Shown: positions 34,101 through 45,412 of the stretch, piece after piece
Layout of the letters: each line of letters begins with the position of its first letter
Position numbering within the stretch: position 1 is the stretch's first letter
DNA from: Chaetorhynchus papuensis
Taxonomy: Eukaryota; Chordata; Aves; Passeriformes; Rhipiduridae
Length of the DNA stretch: 64,000 nucleotides
Assembly (NCBI GenBank): GCA_013396525.1
Contig: VWYX01000717.1
Location: forward strand, 302,447-366,446
Direction of reading: 5' to 3'
Made by a program: the position numbers and the translations under genes
The notes under the pieces: generated by a model
Told to the model about the DNA's origin: nothing
What the model saw: the letters and a program-made list of their open reading frames with translations, nothing else
Database searches by the model: none

Positions 34101-37100
34101 ATTGGGAAACATGAAAATCATTTACCAAACAGAGCCACTTGCCCCAGAGTGCTTTAAATGAATGTGCAGAGAGGGCTGGGGAGGGGCTGGCGTTTGTCCC
34201 TCTGCAGGGCAGGAACTGTGAGCTCGGAGCTGCTCTGCAGCCGCCTTCGTGTGCAATCACGTCCAGGAGATTCCTGCACTGGGCCTCGCTCCTCCTCTTA
34301 TGAAAGGCTGGAAATTGCAGTCCTTGGAATGCAGGGAGGAGCTGGGAGGAGCGGGAAAGCTGCCCGTGGCAGGAGCAGGGCTTTATTGCACCCGCTGAAA
34401 TGTCACTGTTGGTGACACCGCCGCGGGCGACGGCGTTCGAGTGATTTGGTGGACGTTTGTAGCCAGAGTCCATCTCCCCGCAGGAGCCAGACATCATGTG
34501 GCTCCTGCCTGGCGCTGGGAGCTGTCACTGTCACTGCTGTGACACATCAGGGAGGAGATGCTGCTTCTCATTAGTGTCAGGGGTAAAGGGCATCCTCGGG
34601 AGGATGCGGTGCGGTGGCGGCAGCGCGGGCGGCCAGCAGCAGCTCCTGGCCTTTCCTTGGCTTTGTGCCACCCAGCCTGACAAAAGATTGGGATATTTGG
34701 AGTGATTCTTGGTCGTGGCTAACGAGGAATTGTCAGGCACATCCTTTGCCCATGTGGCGGACTCAGAGCCTGGTGCCAGGGCAGGATTTATTTGTATTTT
34801 GCCAGCACTGTTCACCTTGAGCCGGACTGCCCGGGGTGATGGACGAGCACAGAGAGTGTCCTCAAGTTCAATCACCTAAAGGCTGAAGCTCTCAGCTTCT
34901 CCTGGATATCGATATCTCCTTTTTCTTCATTAGCATCACAGTGATTCTTCCCCAGTGCCTGCTTTTCAGCCCTGAGGTGTGTTAGCCCTGAGGTGTGTTT
35001 TTCAGGAAAAACACAGGCTGGATAAGCTGCTCCACGAGGAGAGGGCGCTGATGGCTGTTTCCATCCTCCCTGATGGCTGTTTCCATCCTCCCTGATGGCT
35101 GTTTTTCCCCTCCCTGATGGCTGTTTTTCCCCTCCCTGATGGCTGTTTCCATCCTCCCTGATGGCTGTTTTTTCCCTCCTCCCTCTCTCCCCTAGAAGCT
35201 GGCAGCTGAGTGCCAGAGCGCCGGCTACCCGGGGACGCTGATCCCGTACAAGTGTGACCTGTCCAACGAGGAGGAGATCCTGTCCATGTTCTCAGCCATC
35301 AAGACCCTCCACCAGGGCGTGGACGTCTGCATCAACAACGCGGGGCTGGCCCGGCCCGAGCCCCTGCTCTCGGGGAAGACCGAGGGCTGGAGGACCATGA
35401 TAGACGTGAGTATCCCCCCACCGAGGGAGCAGGAGCTGGGCCACATTTCTGTTTCTTCTGGCCACCATCTACTCATTTCAGAGCTGAGGGTCTGCTCCCC
35501 AGCCTGCTCTGACAAGGCCCAGGTTTGCTGCTTGGGGAGTGGAAGGACGTCCTGCCCTGCTGAGCCCCCACCTTGGAGGATGGAAACACAGCAGCGCTTT
35601 TCCTTTAGCCCCCTGGCTTTCTGAAGGGTGAAGAGCCTCACTTTTTTTTTTTCCTTCAATAAAGCAGGAAATCGAATGCCAAGCGCTGGCTTCTGCAGCT
35701 AATCCTGTTAGTTGTGGCAGTGGGCTGTAAAAATGGGCAGATTCTTTTTGGCTTAAAAAGCTATAATGCTTTTTGTCTTTATAGCTTAATTTTCTGCCCA
35801 TAATCTGGTTAGGGCTGGATGTGAATGAGAGCATTTCATGTGCTGAAATGGGAGTTGTGCACATGGCCCATCCCATTTACAACTTCTCCCTGGCTCCTGA
35901 GGTGCTGCTGGGCATCTCCCTGCGACTTCACCGTTTTTTGTCATTATGTGAGGGGCCCTTTTCTGCACATAGCAGTGGCAGCCACAGCTGTGGCACCTCA
36001 GGATGGTTTGGGTGTCCTTGCAGTGTCCCTTCCTGCAGCTCCTGGCCAGTGAGGTGCTGAACCAGGAGCCTTTCATGGAGTGATCTCCCCTCCTGTGCCA
36101 CCTTCTCTTGTGCACGGAGGTGTTTTCCGAGCAGGAGCAGGAGCAGGACTCATGGCTGTGAGTAATCCTTGTGGCACCTCCAGCAGCTCTGAGAGCTTGT
36201 CCCAGCGAAGGGAAGGACACGTCTGAAAAGCTGTTTGAAGCTGTAGGCTCAGGGCCACTGTGTCCAACAGTGGAGTCAGCTGGGACGTGCCAGCTCCCCT
36301 GGCTGTTCCTCCAGAGTGGTCCCGGGGGCTGCGTAAAGCAAAACAGAGAAGCACATTGAGGCCTCAGACTCCTGCTGCCAGGGCAGGAGCTGCCATATCC
36401 TGGCTAATTAAGTTCTTGTTAGGATTTTGGCCCGACTGCTGTCTGCTGTGACTGCAGCCAAAGCAAGCTCAGCTCAGCTTTGTCTGCCCAGCCCGGCTTT
36501 GTGGGCTGCCCAGCCTGGGTCACTGCACAGCCGCATCTCCCCGGCCCCGGTTGCCATGGAGGCTTTAAAGAAAATGAAGTGAAGTGTAGCTGAGGCTGAG
36601 CTGGTGTCCAGCAGGGCACTGCCTGGCCCTGGCTCGCTGCGAGCTGGGCCCTGGGGGTCACCTGGGCCTTGGAAACTCCTTGTCCTGGCCCCTGGGACCG
36701 TGGCGTGTGTGGATCCCTCGGGGATGCTGCGTGTCCCTCGTGCTCCTTTGTCTCTGTTCTTTGTCAGGTGGGCAGGCCGAGGGGGACCTGTGGCTCTTCC
36801 CAGCTGAAAGCCCTTCCCCATTCCATATTCCCTTCCCTGGCTGCTCAGCTGGAAGCGCTCCCTTTAATCTCCTCCTCCACCACTTTTAGGGAGGAGGATT
36901 TTGGAATGTCCTGTATCAGGCACTCCAGTGCTGGTGTTTACAGCGGCTCCAAGTCTGGGAGTCTGCGGGGTCCCCCTGCTTGTGGGTGCTGCTTTGGGGT
37001 GGGATGGGTGTGAGGAGAGGCAGGGTGGTGACCCCACAAGGGCAGTGTCAGGAAAAAGGGCTGGGGGAATGTTTTATTCCCAGGGATGATCCACACGGCT

Positions 37101-40100
37101 CTCTCCGCTCTCACTGCTTGGCAAAAATGCACTGGGAGCAGCCTGAGACACCCAAGCTCTCTCCCTGTGCTGGCAGATATTTTCCTCTCACCATCCTCCC
37201 AGCAGCTGCTGGCTTGGCTCCCGATTTCTGTGTTAATTGAACAACCCTCCCACCTCCAGTGGAAAGGCAAAGCCCTGGGATGCTCCAGAGCCAAACGCTT
37301 CACCCACCCCGGCCTGGGCAGCCCGACAAGCCTGGGCTTTGCTTTTTGTGCTGCTGCTGAGGGGTAGAAACAGCTCAGTGGAGTTTTCCCTTTTGTTCTG
37401 TGTGCCCCTGCTTTGTGGCTGCATGGAAATGTCTCCTGGAAATGTCTCCTGGAAATGTCTCCTGGAAATGTCAGTGTCTCCAGGCCGTGCAGGCGCCGTG
37501 GCAGGGTCTGGGGGGGGCTCTGCAGGGCCAGCCCCCCCTGCCAGGGCACCCCAGCCATGCAGGGGCAGGACAGGGAGGGCTGCCAGCACCTTTCACGGGC
37601 CACTGGGCTTTGCAGAGCTGTGTGGGAGCAGGGAGGCTTCTTCCCGAGCTTCCTTGGAGAGCAGCGCGGTGGGAGATGCTGCTGGAGGGTTCCAGGGCAC
37701 CTCTGGGCTGCAGGATGGGAAAAGTCTCCAAAGAGCCATCGATTCATCGATTTAGGAGGCATTAGGGCCTTAAATTAAAGGCGTTTTTTTTTCTTTTTGG
37801 TAAATTGATTTTTGCTTCCATGCATTTTTTATGAGCTTTGAGGCTCTGTCTCCTTCCAGACTCCCCTCTCAGTATCCTCCTTCTTGCTTTATATCTAACA
37901 GTCAAAACCACGTTCTCACTTACTTATTCCCCTCCTTTTCTAACGTTCTGGTTCTTTGTTGTCTGGTATTCATTCCCGAGGTGGGAGCTGCTTCTCCCCA
38001 GGCTGCAGGGAGCTGTTTGGAGTCGTGGATGTGCTGCTTTACAGCAGCCCTGCCTGGCCAGCCAGCAGGTCTGCTGTGGGTGCAGGAGGGAAGGTGTCAC
38101 CTCAGGCAGGTTCTGAGCCCATCCTCCCCTGCATGGATCACATTCCCCCACAGCTTCCCCCACCGTTTTCTCGCTGATTTGTGAGGCTGGAGCAAAGTCC
38201 TGCTGTGCAGGAGGAGCTGGGGCTGGGTGCTGTGCACACACACTGAGCCAGGCTCCGGGGCTGCAGCGGCTCCTTCACGTTTTACCCACTGACCTTTCCA
38301 GCCAGGAATTCAAGCTGAATTTCCCATTTTCCCCACTCAGGGCACAGAGGGCTGCAGCACGCATCCCTCTCGCTCCTCTAGACGTGGAATGGGTTTGATT
38401 CTTGGCATTGCTCGTTGACAAGCCAGGCTCTGTTCTTGTTGCTTTTCTAAACCATCTGTGCAGGGATGTGTTTGCTGCGAGCTGCGTTTCCATGTGTGCT
38501 TTGGAGCCGGGGTAACTCGTTTGGATGCCTTGGAAAAGGCTGGTTCTGGGAAGTGAAACGCTGACCACTTCTAGGAACAGGGTCTTTTATGTCCCTCTAA
38601 TGTGGCAATTGGAACTCGTTAATTGCTGGGAAATGTGGCACCGCCGTGGTTTCTGTCACGGAGCCGCTGCCTGGGCAGTGAGCAGGGCCCAGGTGTGGTG
38701 GCCATCCTTGCCCAGGGACCTCTGAACCTTTTCTCCTTAAAACAGGAACGAGGCAGAAAAATGTCTTAACGTGGATATTTGTAACAACAGCCTCGGAGTG
38801 ATACAGACTTGCTCGTTTTCCAGGCGTGTTTTTTGGGTTCCTCAGTGCCCGTTCCACGTTTTGAAATGGGATTTCACCCCAAAATCCTGCCTGTGCTGGT
38901 GGGAAAAGTCTATCCCAGCTCAGCTGCCTTCCAGCCAGTTGTTTTGTTGTACCGTGGGGTTTTATCACAGCGCTCTGGACTTTCCCATGTGGCTGTTGGT
39001 TGGGATCTTGCTTTGCCAGGAGCTGTCAAAGTGTTGTAACTCTGCCCACGCCAGGAATGGCTGCTCCCTGAGTCACACGCGGGCTCTGGCATAATGTTAC
39101 CCTCTAGTGGCCTTTGGAGAGGGAGTTGGGAGTTGCTCCAAAACTGAGCTGCCTGGTGGGCTGGGGCATCCTGGGGATGTTGTTTGCCATGAAGGGTTTC
39201 TCCACCAGCAGATGCCCAGATCCAGATCCCAGAGGACTGGCTCAGGCTGGAGCGGGTGACTCCTGCTTCCCCTGACCACCCTGCTGTGGAATCCCAAAGC
39301 CTGCACACGCCCTGCCTGCTCTGGGCTTCACTCCAGTGCTGAGGGGCCCTTCTGCTGCCCTCTCTGCTCATTTTCCTCCTTGCACGGCCCAGGTGAATTC
39401 CCGGGTTAAAGATTTATCCCCGCAGTTGCAGGTGTGATGGCCGAGGCGCCCAGCAGCGACTCTGTGCTTGGCCAAAGTGCACTTGGATGGGGGTGATGAC
39501 TCCACTTGTGTTGCCCGGGTGCTCCCAGGATCAGATAAACGCCCTGTTTATCTCTGGCCAAGACAAAACCCTCAGGGATGGCCTCTGGCAGTGAATGGGG
39601 AATAACACCGAGACAAAAGCAGTGAAGATCCTTGAGCTGACCCAGCTCCTCTTTGTGCTGCTCAGTAATTGCATCTCTCAGCTCCAGCCTTTTCTCCAGA
39701 CCAGGGTCCCTCTCCTGCCTGTCCTTTTGTGCCAGCAAGTCCAGGTTATTCTGCCCCGTTCTCGTTCATTATTTTCCCAGCCATGATCCCCAGCCCTCTC
39801 CTGTCTCCATCCCTCGCTGTCCACATGGCCTCGTTCCTGCTGCCCCACCCATTTATAGTGGCACTATTCCTTCTGATTCATCGGAAAATCAGTTCTTCCT
39901 GGAGATTTCACTGCCCGCAGCGTGTTCAGACCCTTCTGTCCTGCTCATTTAGCTGGCAGAGTGACACAGTGTTAGGTAGGACCTGCCAGGGGATGGTCAC
40001 ACCCTTTCTTGGAGGCCTTCAGCAAACCCCCTCCCAAATCTCAGCCACCTGAGCAATTAGCACTGAGATTCGTGCTCATCAGTCCTGCACGTACCTCTGG

Positions 40101-42069
40101 GCCCTTTGTATCCCGGCTAGGAGATTGTCCTTATCTTTATCTTCCCAGGAGCTTTGACTCTGTGTTTTATGGTCAGGGAACCTGGCTGTGCATTAATGGC
40201 TGTGCAGGTGATAGGACTGAGTTTAACCAAGCCAGGGCACGCTGGGAAGTGCTGGTCCAAAGAGCAAGAGCCTGGAAAGCTCTGGATCCTAAAGGGCTGG
40301 GCAAATTGCCAGTTAGGGCTGAGGAGGATGTCAGCAGGCAGTGACACATCGGTGGCTTTCACACCCCCAGGGTGGGTTGCCCACTCTGGTGTTCCCTGTG
40401 GCCCACGAAGTGATCTTTGGTTCACGTGCCCTGGGAGCTCTTTGGTGGCCACGGTGCCTCCTCTGAGCTGCTGGCGCTCTGACAGGCAGGATCTGGGGAT
40501 TTCCTCGTTAACGAGCTGACCTAATTACCTGCTGTTAGTGCCCTGCCAGCTGCCCAGCGCCCGGAGTGCTCGGTGCTGGACAGAACCGCCGGCGGGGAGG
40601 TTTGCTCTCCCTTAATTTGGGCTTTACCCTCACACTTGCCCCTCAGACAATCAAGTCCATTCATTTCTGCTCTCTCTGGGTGTCTGTGCACCCCCTGCCC
40701 CTGTGACTGCAGCCCCCAGCTCAGGTGTGGGGTGTGAGTATGAGCAATTCCCTCTCCTGGTGTTCCTGGGAACTGCCAGGGGACGGGGACTGGAACTGGC
40801 ATCCCAGGCTTTGGGGACACGAGGGGCAAATCGAGGGGTGCCAGGCAGGGCTGCTGGGCTCAATTTCTTCTTGTTTTCTCCCCCCTCAGGTCAATGTGAT
40901 GGCTGTGAGCATCTGCACACGGGAGGCCTACCAGTCCATGAAGGAGAGAAACATCGACGATGGGCACATAATTAACATTAACAGGTGAACAAAGGGGGGT
41001 GTGGGATCAGCCTCGGGGGCTTCCTGCTCTTCCCTGCAGCACAGAGAGGATTTCAGCACTTCGTGGGATCAGCCATGGGGGCCTCCTCCTCCTCCTCCGT
41101 GCCTTACAGGAAGGATTTAAGCACTGGAGTTTCAAGCTTGCTGTGGTGCTGATGGGGTTTCCCCAAGGACTGTGGTGGTTGATGTTCAAACTTAATCCTT
41201 GCTGGTCTAAAGCAAGACCAAACCAGAGACAAAAGGATAACACCAAACCGGGGAGAAAAGGGTGATGTCAACCACTTGTGATGGGGCAGGGCTGAAGGTT
41301 GATTTCTGGTCAGGAAGTTTGAGTTGAGAGGAGCTTGTGGTGCGTTCCCTGCTGCAGGCCCCGTGCCAGCCTCTCTGCGGGTTTGTTGTGATGCTCTGAG
41401 TGTCCTGCTGGTCCCTGCCAGCTGCCAGCCCTGTCCTCTGTCCTCTCTCCCCAGCATGAACGGGCACAGCGTGGTGCCCCAGTCCGTGGTGCATTTTTAC
41501 AGTGCCACCAAGTACGCGGTGACAGCGCTGACCGAGGGGCTGCGGCAGGAGCTGCGGGAGGCCAAGACCCACATCCGAGCCACAGTGAGTGCTGAGGGCC
41601 CCCTGCTTCCCTCTGCCCTGCTGGGAGGCAGGTTTCATGGGTCACAGCTTTTCCCTTTGGGAAAGAGCCGAGGGGATGCAGAAACAGCGCTCAGCACACT
41701 GGGAATGGTCAAGAAATCCTGTGGGGAGCTGTGGCTGCCTTTGCCAGGCAGGTTGGGGCACAGGGAAGGGATTTTTTGGGTGCACAAAGTGGGCAGGTGC
41801 TTGTTGGGGGGGGTCACATCAGCAGGGGGAGGCTCTCAGCTGGGCTCTCTGCTCTCAGTCAGAGTTTTGCCGTGTTTTTTTTGCTTCTCTGTGCCTCTGG
41901 GGTGTGAGCAGGGAAGTACCCACCAGAGATACCTGCCACAATAATCACTAAGGCAAAGTCTGCTCACTTCAACTATTCCCTTAAAAAATGAGTGGGAAAG
42001 GAGAATAACAGAAAAATCAATGTTTCTCTGTTTCTTTTTTTTTTCTCTTTTTCAGTGCTAAAAAGTTTT

Positions 42070-42109
<40 letters not shown>

Positions 42110-43774
42110 CTTTTACTGAAAGGGAATTACAAATCCTATTAGGATGTGCTCTGCTTTTTTCCAGTGCATATCTCCAGGACTGGTGGAAACAGGATTTGCT
42201 TTTAAACTTCATGATAACGACCCCGAGAGAGCTGCTGCAACCTATGAGAGCATTCGGGTAGGACTTGGAGGAATGGAAACAGGGAAGTGGCTCTGATTAT
42301 AATGAACAGTCTTTGTCCTGGCTAATGGTTCCAGAGAGTGCCCAATGCTCTCCTATCTCAAACCTCAAATTTTGCTCTGGTATTTGCACACTGTGTAGGT
42401 TTTCATTTGGGCTCAGTTTCCAGCTCCTTACGTTTTTCCTTTTGTTTTGATGCTTCTGTAAATAAGTATCAGTCAGCTCTGCCGTTTTGCCAGCTGTGAC
42501 TTCTTCATTGCCGAGAAGATGTGACAAGCAGAGGTGCCAGCACAAGGAGAAGTGTTGTCTTGCAGGTGGCCTGGGATTTCCTGTGAGAATTCCTGATAAG
42601 GATGGCAGCGCCCGACCTGGCAGAGTTACTGTGCCAGCACTGGGGTTATTCACAGCAATCGAAGAATTATCAGCACCAGACACATCCTTTGTTAAATTTT
42701 TAATGGATTGGGTATCTCCTGCTTGCTTGCACCTTCTGGATGTGCCCCAGTGACGCTGTCTGACCTCATTATGGATGGGCAGGAGAGGAGGGATCTCGTG
42801 GGGAGCTTTCTGTGGTGCCCTTTGACCGAGAGCCCCTTTGCTGTCGTTGCAGTGTCTCAAGGCTGAAGACATGGCCAATGCTGTCATCTACGTTCTCAGT
42901 GCCCCTCCTCACGTACAGGTAGGCTGGGGCTGAGGCTGGAGGGGCTGAGGGCTGCCCTGGCCTGGCTGATCTGCCGCTGGATCAGCTGGGAGCTTAGGGA
43001 GCCCGTGCTGGGGATTAGCAGGGATCACGTTTGTTTACACTTCCCGGGTGGCAGCTCTGGGATGGCACTGCTGGGATTGCTCAGGATGTGGGATTGCTCT
43101 GGGATTCCACTGCCTGGGCTCTGGGGTAGCACTCTCAGGCTCTTCACATCCTTGTGGATCCAGCAAAGGCTGAGCTGACTCTGATTCTTCCCCCAGAGGG
43201 TGCTGGGGCACTGCCCAGGCTCCCCAGGGAATGGGCACATTTCCAAGGCTGCCAGAGCTCCAGGAGCGTTTGGACAGCGCTGCCAGGGTGGAATTGTTGG
43301 GGTGTCTGTGCAGGGCCAGGGCTTGGACTGGATGATCCCTGTGAGTCCAGTGGGCAGGAGCAGAGCTGGTGTTGAGCACGTGCAGCAGCAGAGTTGCTGT
43401 TGTGAGAGCAGACTTTGATCGTGAGCGGTTCCGCAGCGTCTCGTGTGAACTCTGCTCCCTGGAGCAAGACGTGCCCCCTGGCACTGCATCCCTGGGGATA
43501 ACTGCCTTTGCTTGGCTTGAAAAGATAAAAGATCCTGCACCTTTTCTGTGCGTATTTGAGCCAATTTTGCCCCCTGCTAAAGGCAGAGCAGGTCCATTCG
43601 CCTCTGCTTTCCTCACACCTCAGTTACTCAGGCTCGTTCCTGCTCGCAGGCTGGGGCAGCAGAGGAGTGCCCAGTGCAGGGTTCCAGGGCAGGGTTCCAG
43701 GGCAGAATTCCATTCCTGTTGGTCTCTTGCAGATTGGGGATATACAGATGAGGCCCACGGAGCAGATCTCATAG
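24675..43774 (+). CDS. DHRS11: DHRS11, short-chain dehydrogenase/reductase 11 (7 coding exons)
   Basis: Coding exons: 24675-24806, 35196-35405, 40890-40984, 41455-41584, 42165-42257, 42853-42918, 43733-43774 (TAG). Phases match and give 255 aa. Human DHRS11 (260 aa) has five extra N-terminal residues; here the ATG aligns with its internal MERW, in good context (G at -3 and +4). Classical SDR motifs: cofactor loop TGASVGIG at 12-19, NNAG at 91-94, the structural Asn at 116, the Ser of the SxxG motif at 146 (codon split across a junction), and YSATK with Tyr161 and Lys165. It also has CISPG after the catalytic motif and the conserved end MRPTEQIS. Family knowledge: a cytosolic NADP(H)-dependent reductase acting on 3- and 17-ketosteroids and dicarbonyls. 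There is no signal peptide or membrane segment. The exon 1 donor (gag|gtaccg) is weak; all other borders are normal. Confidence 0.97.
26722..26835 (-). mobile_element. CR1 LINE fragment, 3' end
   Basis: 'aggatcgtggaatcccagactggtttgggttggaagggaccttacaaaccatcccattccaacccccgtgggcagggacaccttccactatcccagg' is a textbook reverse-complement CR1 3' end. It is among the better preserved copies in the window. Confidence 0.93.
29701..30012 (+). repeat. 20-bp minisatellite, 16 copies (DHRS11 intron 1)
   Basis: The unit is approximately tttgtgctgccccaggtggg; one copy is 19 bp. Internal variants (gccacc, gccatt, gtcacc) show independent decay of copies. Because 20 is not a multiple of three and the unit lacks stops, the array is open in several frames on both strands, which produces false protein-like repeats. 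Every unit contains CCAG|GTGGG, which looks like a splice acceptor fused to a donor. Confidence 0.95.
30030..30500. promoter_or_regulatory. CpG-rich patch in DHRS11 intron 1
   Basis: Immediately after the minisatellite, about 470 bp show locally raised G+C and CpG (ccccgccgggcccgtg, ggccggcgtggccccgagcgggg, gggacgcgcgggagcc, gggccgccgctgccctcggcgccgggc). It may be an alternative promoter or enhancer of DHRS11, or simply a gene-conversion-driven GC patch beside the minisatellite. Confidence 0.4.
32355..32480 (+). mobile_element. CR1 LINE fragment, 3' end
   Basis: 'caggctggacagggcttggagcagcctgggatagtggaaggtgtccctgcccatggcagggggtggaactgaatgatctttaaggtcccaaccca' is a CR1 3' region in + orientation, missing part of the ccttccaaccc motif. 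Confidence 0.92.
33088..33175 (-). mobile_element. CR1 LINE fragment (diverged)
   Basis: 'gatcaggttggagggaccacagtggggcatctgatacagcctccctgctccagcagggtcatcccagagcaaatcacacc' matches the reverse complement of a CR1 3' portion (ggttggaagggacc ... ctgctccagcagggtcacccagagca). Confidence 0.8.
35050..35195 (+). repeat. 22-bp minisatellite ending at the DHRS11 exon 2 acceptor
   Basis: Six units beginning gatggctgttt, with period 22 bp and the variable part ccatcctccct or ttcccctccct. The last unit is extended by a pyrimidine run that runs directly into the splice acceptor (ctctcccctag at 35185-35195). The pyrimidine half of the repeat therefore supplies the polypyrimidine tract of exon 2. Confidence 0.92.
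35406..40889 (+). other. DHRS11: DHRS11 intron 2
   Basis: A 5.5-kb GC-rich intron. The only clear repeat is a 13-bp tandem array of ggaaatgtctcct (about 3.8 copies, 37425-37475). No gene, RNA or recognisable transposon is seen. Confidence 0.7.
37425..37475 (+). repeat. 13-bp tandem repeat, ~3.8 copies
   Basis: Exact head-to-tail copies of ggaaatgtctcct in DHRS11 intron 2. The short array is nearly free of mismatches, so it is probably young or length-variable. Confidence 0.9.
42041..42105 (+). repeat. Decoy splice acceptor and T28 tract before DHRS11 exon 5
   Basis: An apparently strong acceptor (ttttctctttttcag, AG at 42054-42055) lies 109 bp before the true exon 5 acceptor, which ends at 42164. 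It is followed in frame by TGC TAA, an immediate stop. A run of 28 T (42078-42105) separates the two. The true acceptor (tgcttttttccag) also precedes a TGC codon. Confidence 0.7.
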
Positions 43775-44560
43775 CAGGGGAGGAGGATGAGGAGGACCAT
43801 GAGCAGCACCGTGTCCACTCCACTTGGAACCCTCTGGCAGCCCAGGGTTCCCTCGGCTGGCTGGCAACGTTTTAATCAAGTACCAAGGATTGTGTTTGAA
43901 GAATTATTTTTCTCTCCCTCTCTCTGAGCTGGTGCTGGTGCCGAGCCAGTTTGAAAAAAAACAAACAAACAACACAGACTCGCAGTGGGTCTCTTTCTCC
44001 CCGACTCCTTTCTGAAACTGCTTAAGAGTAAAAATGTATTTGAAAATAATGCAGGGAAGTGGTTTGTGGAAGATTGTCTCCAGGCTGGTTTATTCTTCCT
44101 TTTGCTTTCTTTTCAAGGTTTGTTTGATCTTAGTTGCTGATGCTGTGTGTGGACCTAGGTGAAGTGGCACAAGATGTTTGCCGGCTCAGTGTGCTTAGGG
44201 TTTGAGATTTTCAGTGGCTGTCATACATGAATCCATCTAATATTTTGGGTTTATTTTCATCAGGTTGATTACTGATGGTGATGATGCATGTGATATTCTC
44301 TATTTCTTTTGTATTCCACTGCCCTAACCCCAGTGTACAACCTCCCCCAGCCCTCCTTTCCCCCTCACATGAATCATGCCTGCCAAGTTTGAGGAAGTAT
44401 AAATGTGTGTGCTTGATATTTCTCTTTTTTTCTAGGTAGGTAAATAGTTGGAGGAAAAGCACCTGTCCTTGTGCAGGTTAGGATGATAATCTAAGTGGCA
44501 TAGTTACAGTAAGAGTGAGTTGTTTGGTATTTTTAATAAAAACTAAATGTGTGCTGTCTT
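43775..44560 (+). terminator. DHRS11: DHRS11 3' UTR with proximal polyadenylation signal
   Basis: AATAAA at 44535-44540 is followed by a GT-rich element (atgtgtgctgtcttgtg), so cleavage is expected near 44555-44560. This gives a 3' UTR of about 780 nt. A second possible end lies at 46334. Confidence 0.7.
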
Positions 44561-44730
44561 GTGATCACCTCTATCCTTGGTATCATCTCCCAGCACTCTC
44601 GATGTTCTGTATGTGATATTTGCATGCATTGACACTTTTCTGGAAACATGGATTGCTCTGGTGCTGTTGAAATGCTGGTGCTGAGGAGCTGGAAATGGTG
44701 GAAGTTTATTTCTGTGTAGAGACACAAACT

Positions 44731-44762
44731 CAGAGAGAGAGAGAGAGAGGAGAGGGAGAGAG
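44731..44762 (+). repeat. (GA)n microsatellite
   Basis: Interrupted GA dinucleotide run (cagagagagagagagagaggagagggagag) in the DHRS11 downstream region. Confidence 0.9.
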
Positions 44763-45184
44763 TGGAACGAGCCGTGCCGAAGGTGTCCGGAACGAGGAGA
44801 GATTTGTAGGGGCATTTTGGCTACGAAAAGCAGCAGGTGGAAGGTCTGGGTGAGATCTCGTGTTGGTGCAGCCCCAGTTTGGGTTTACTCTGAGTTGAGG
44901 GAGAAGAGAATTGGCCCCAGAGCAGAGCTGGAGTTGTCTCAAGGCTCTTTGCAGGGAGGTCTGTGTGTGTGTCCAGCTCTCTGTGGAGCTCTTGGACATG
45001 TTGCCTTGAGATTGCAGACCCTGTCCAGCTCCTGCTGGATTCCAGGCAGCGTTTCAGAAGGTCGGGGATGGTCAGTTGGTCGGAGCAGAGGACAGAGAGC
45101 CTGGGGAATTGGGGTTGGGTTGTTTGGCTGAGACCAGGAGAGCCCTGGGAGTTCATCGGTGTTACTCCTCCGCGAGGGAGACCA

Positions 45185-45412
45185 GAGCTGGGCCACCAAG
45201 ACACGAGCCCAGCTCCCTGTACAGCCCTGGGCAAGTCACTTTACCTCTCTGCCTCAGTTTCCCCATCTGGAAAATGGGGGTGATGACACTCACCTACCTC
45301 ACAGGGGTGTTGTGAGGACTCACAAGCTTTTGTAAAGCACTTTGACCACGACAAGCGCTGTGTAAGTGCTGAGTGTTGATATTGAAGTATTATTATGAGT
45401 TAAACCTTGTGA
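45185..45412 (+). mobile_element. MIR-family CORE-SINE, well preserved
   Basis: The run reads gccctgggcaagtcactttacctctctgcctcagtttccccatctggaaaatgggggtgatgacactcacctacctcacaggggtgttgtgaggactcacaagcttttgtaaagcactttg...gtgctgagtgttgatattgaagtattatta. This is the order of the MIR consensus: CORE region, then the L2-like 3' tail (cctcagtttcc, aaaatgggg, cctacctcacagggttgttgtgagga, gtaaagcgctttg, tattatta). MIR is an ancient amniote-wide family that is usually badly decayed in birds. The element is in sense orientation relative to DHRS11. Confidence 0.85.

Larger units (their letters stand above)
24807..35195 (+). other. DHRS11: DHRS11 intron 1
   Basis: This 10.4-kb intron holds three CR1 fragments, a 20-bp minisatellite, a CpG-rich patch and a 22-bp minisatellite at its 3' end (all listed separately). 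No coding gene or structured RNA is recognisable; many open frames exist because the DNA is GC-rich, and none has splice-consistent or family-like content. It makes up more than half of the DHRS11 coding span (24675-43774). Confidence 0.75.

Noticed and set aside
41455..41584. Possible loss of a catalytic Ser in DHRS11 (human MSG reads MNG here)
   Set aside because: The Ser of the SxxG motif is the preceding one (residue 146, codon split between exons), and it is retained. The changed position is not the catalytic Ser.
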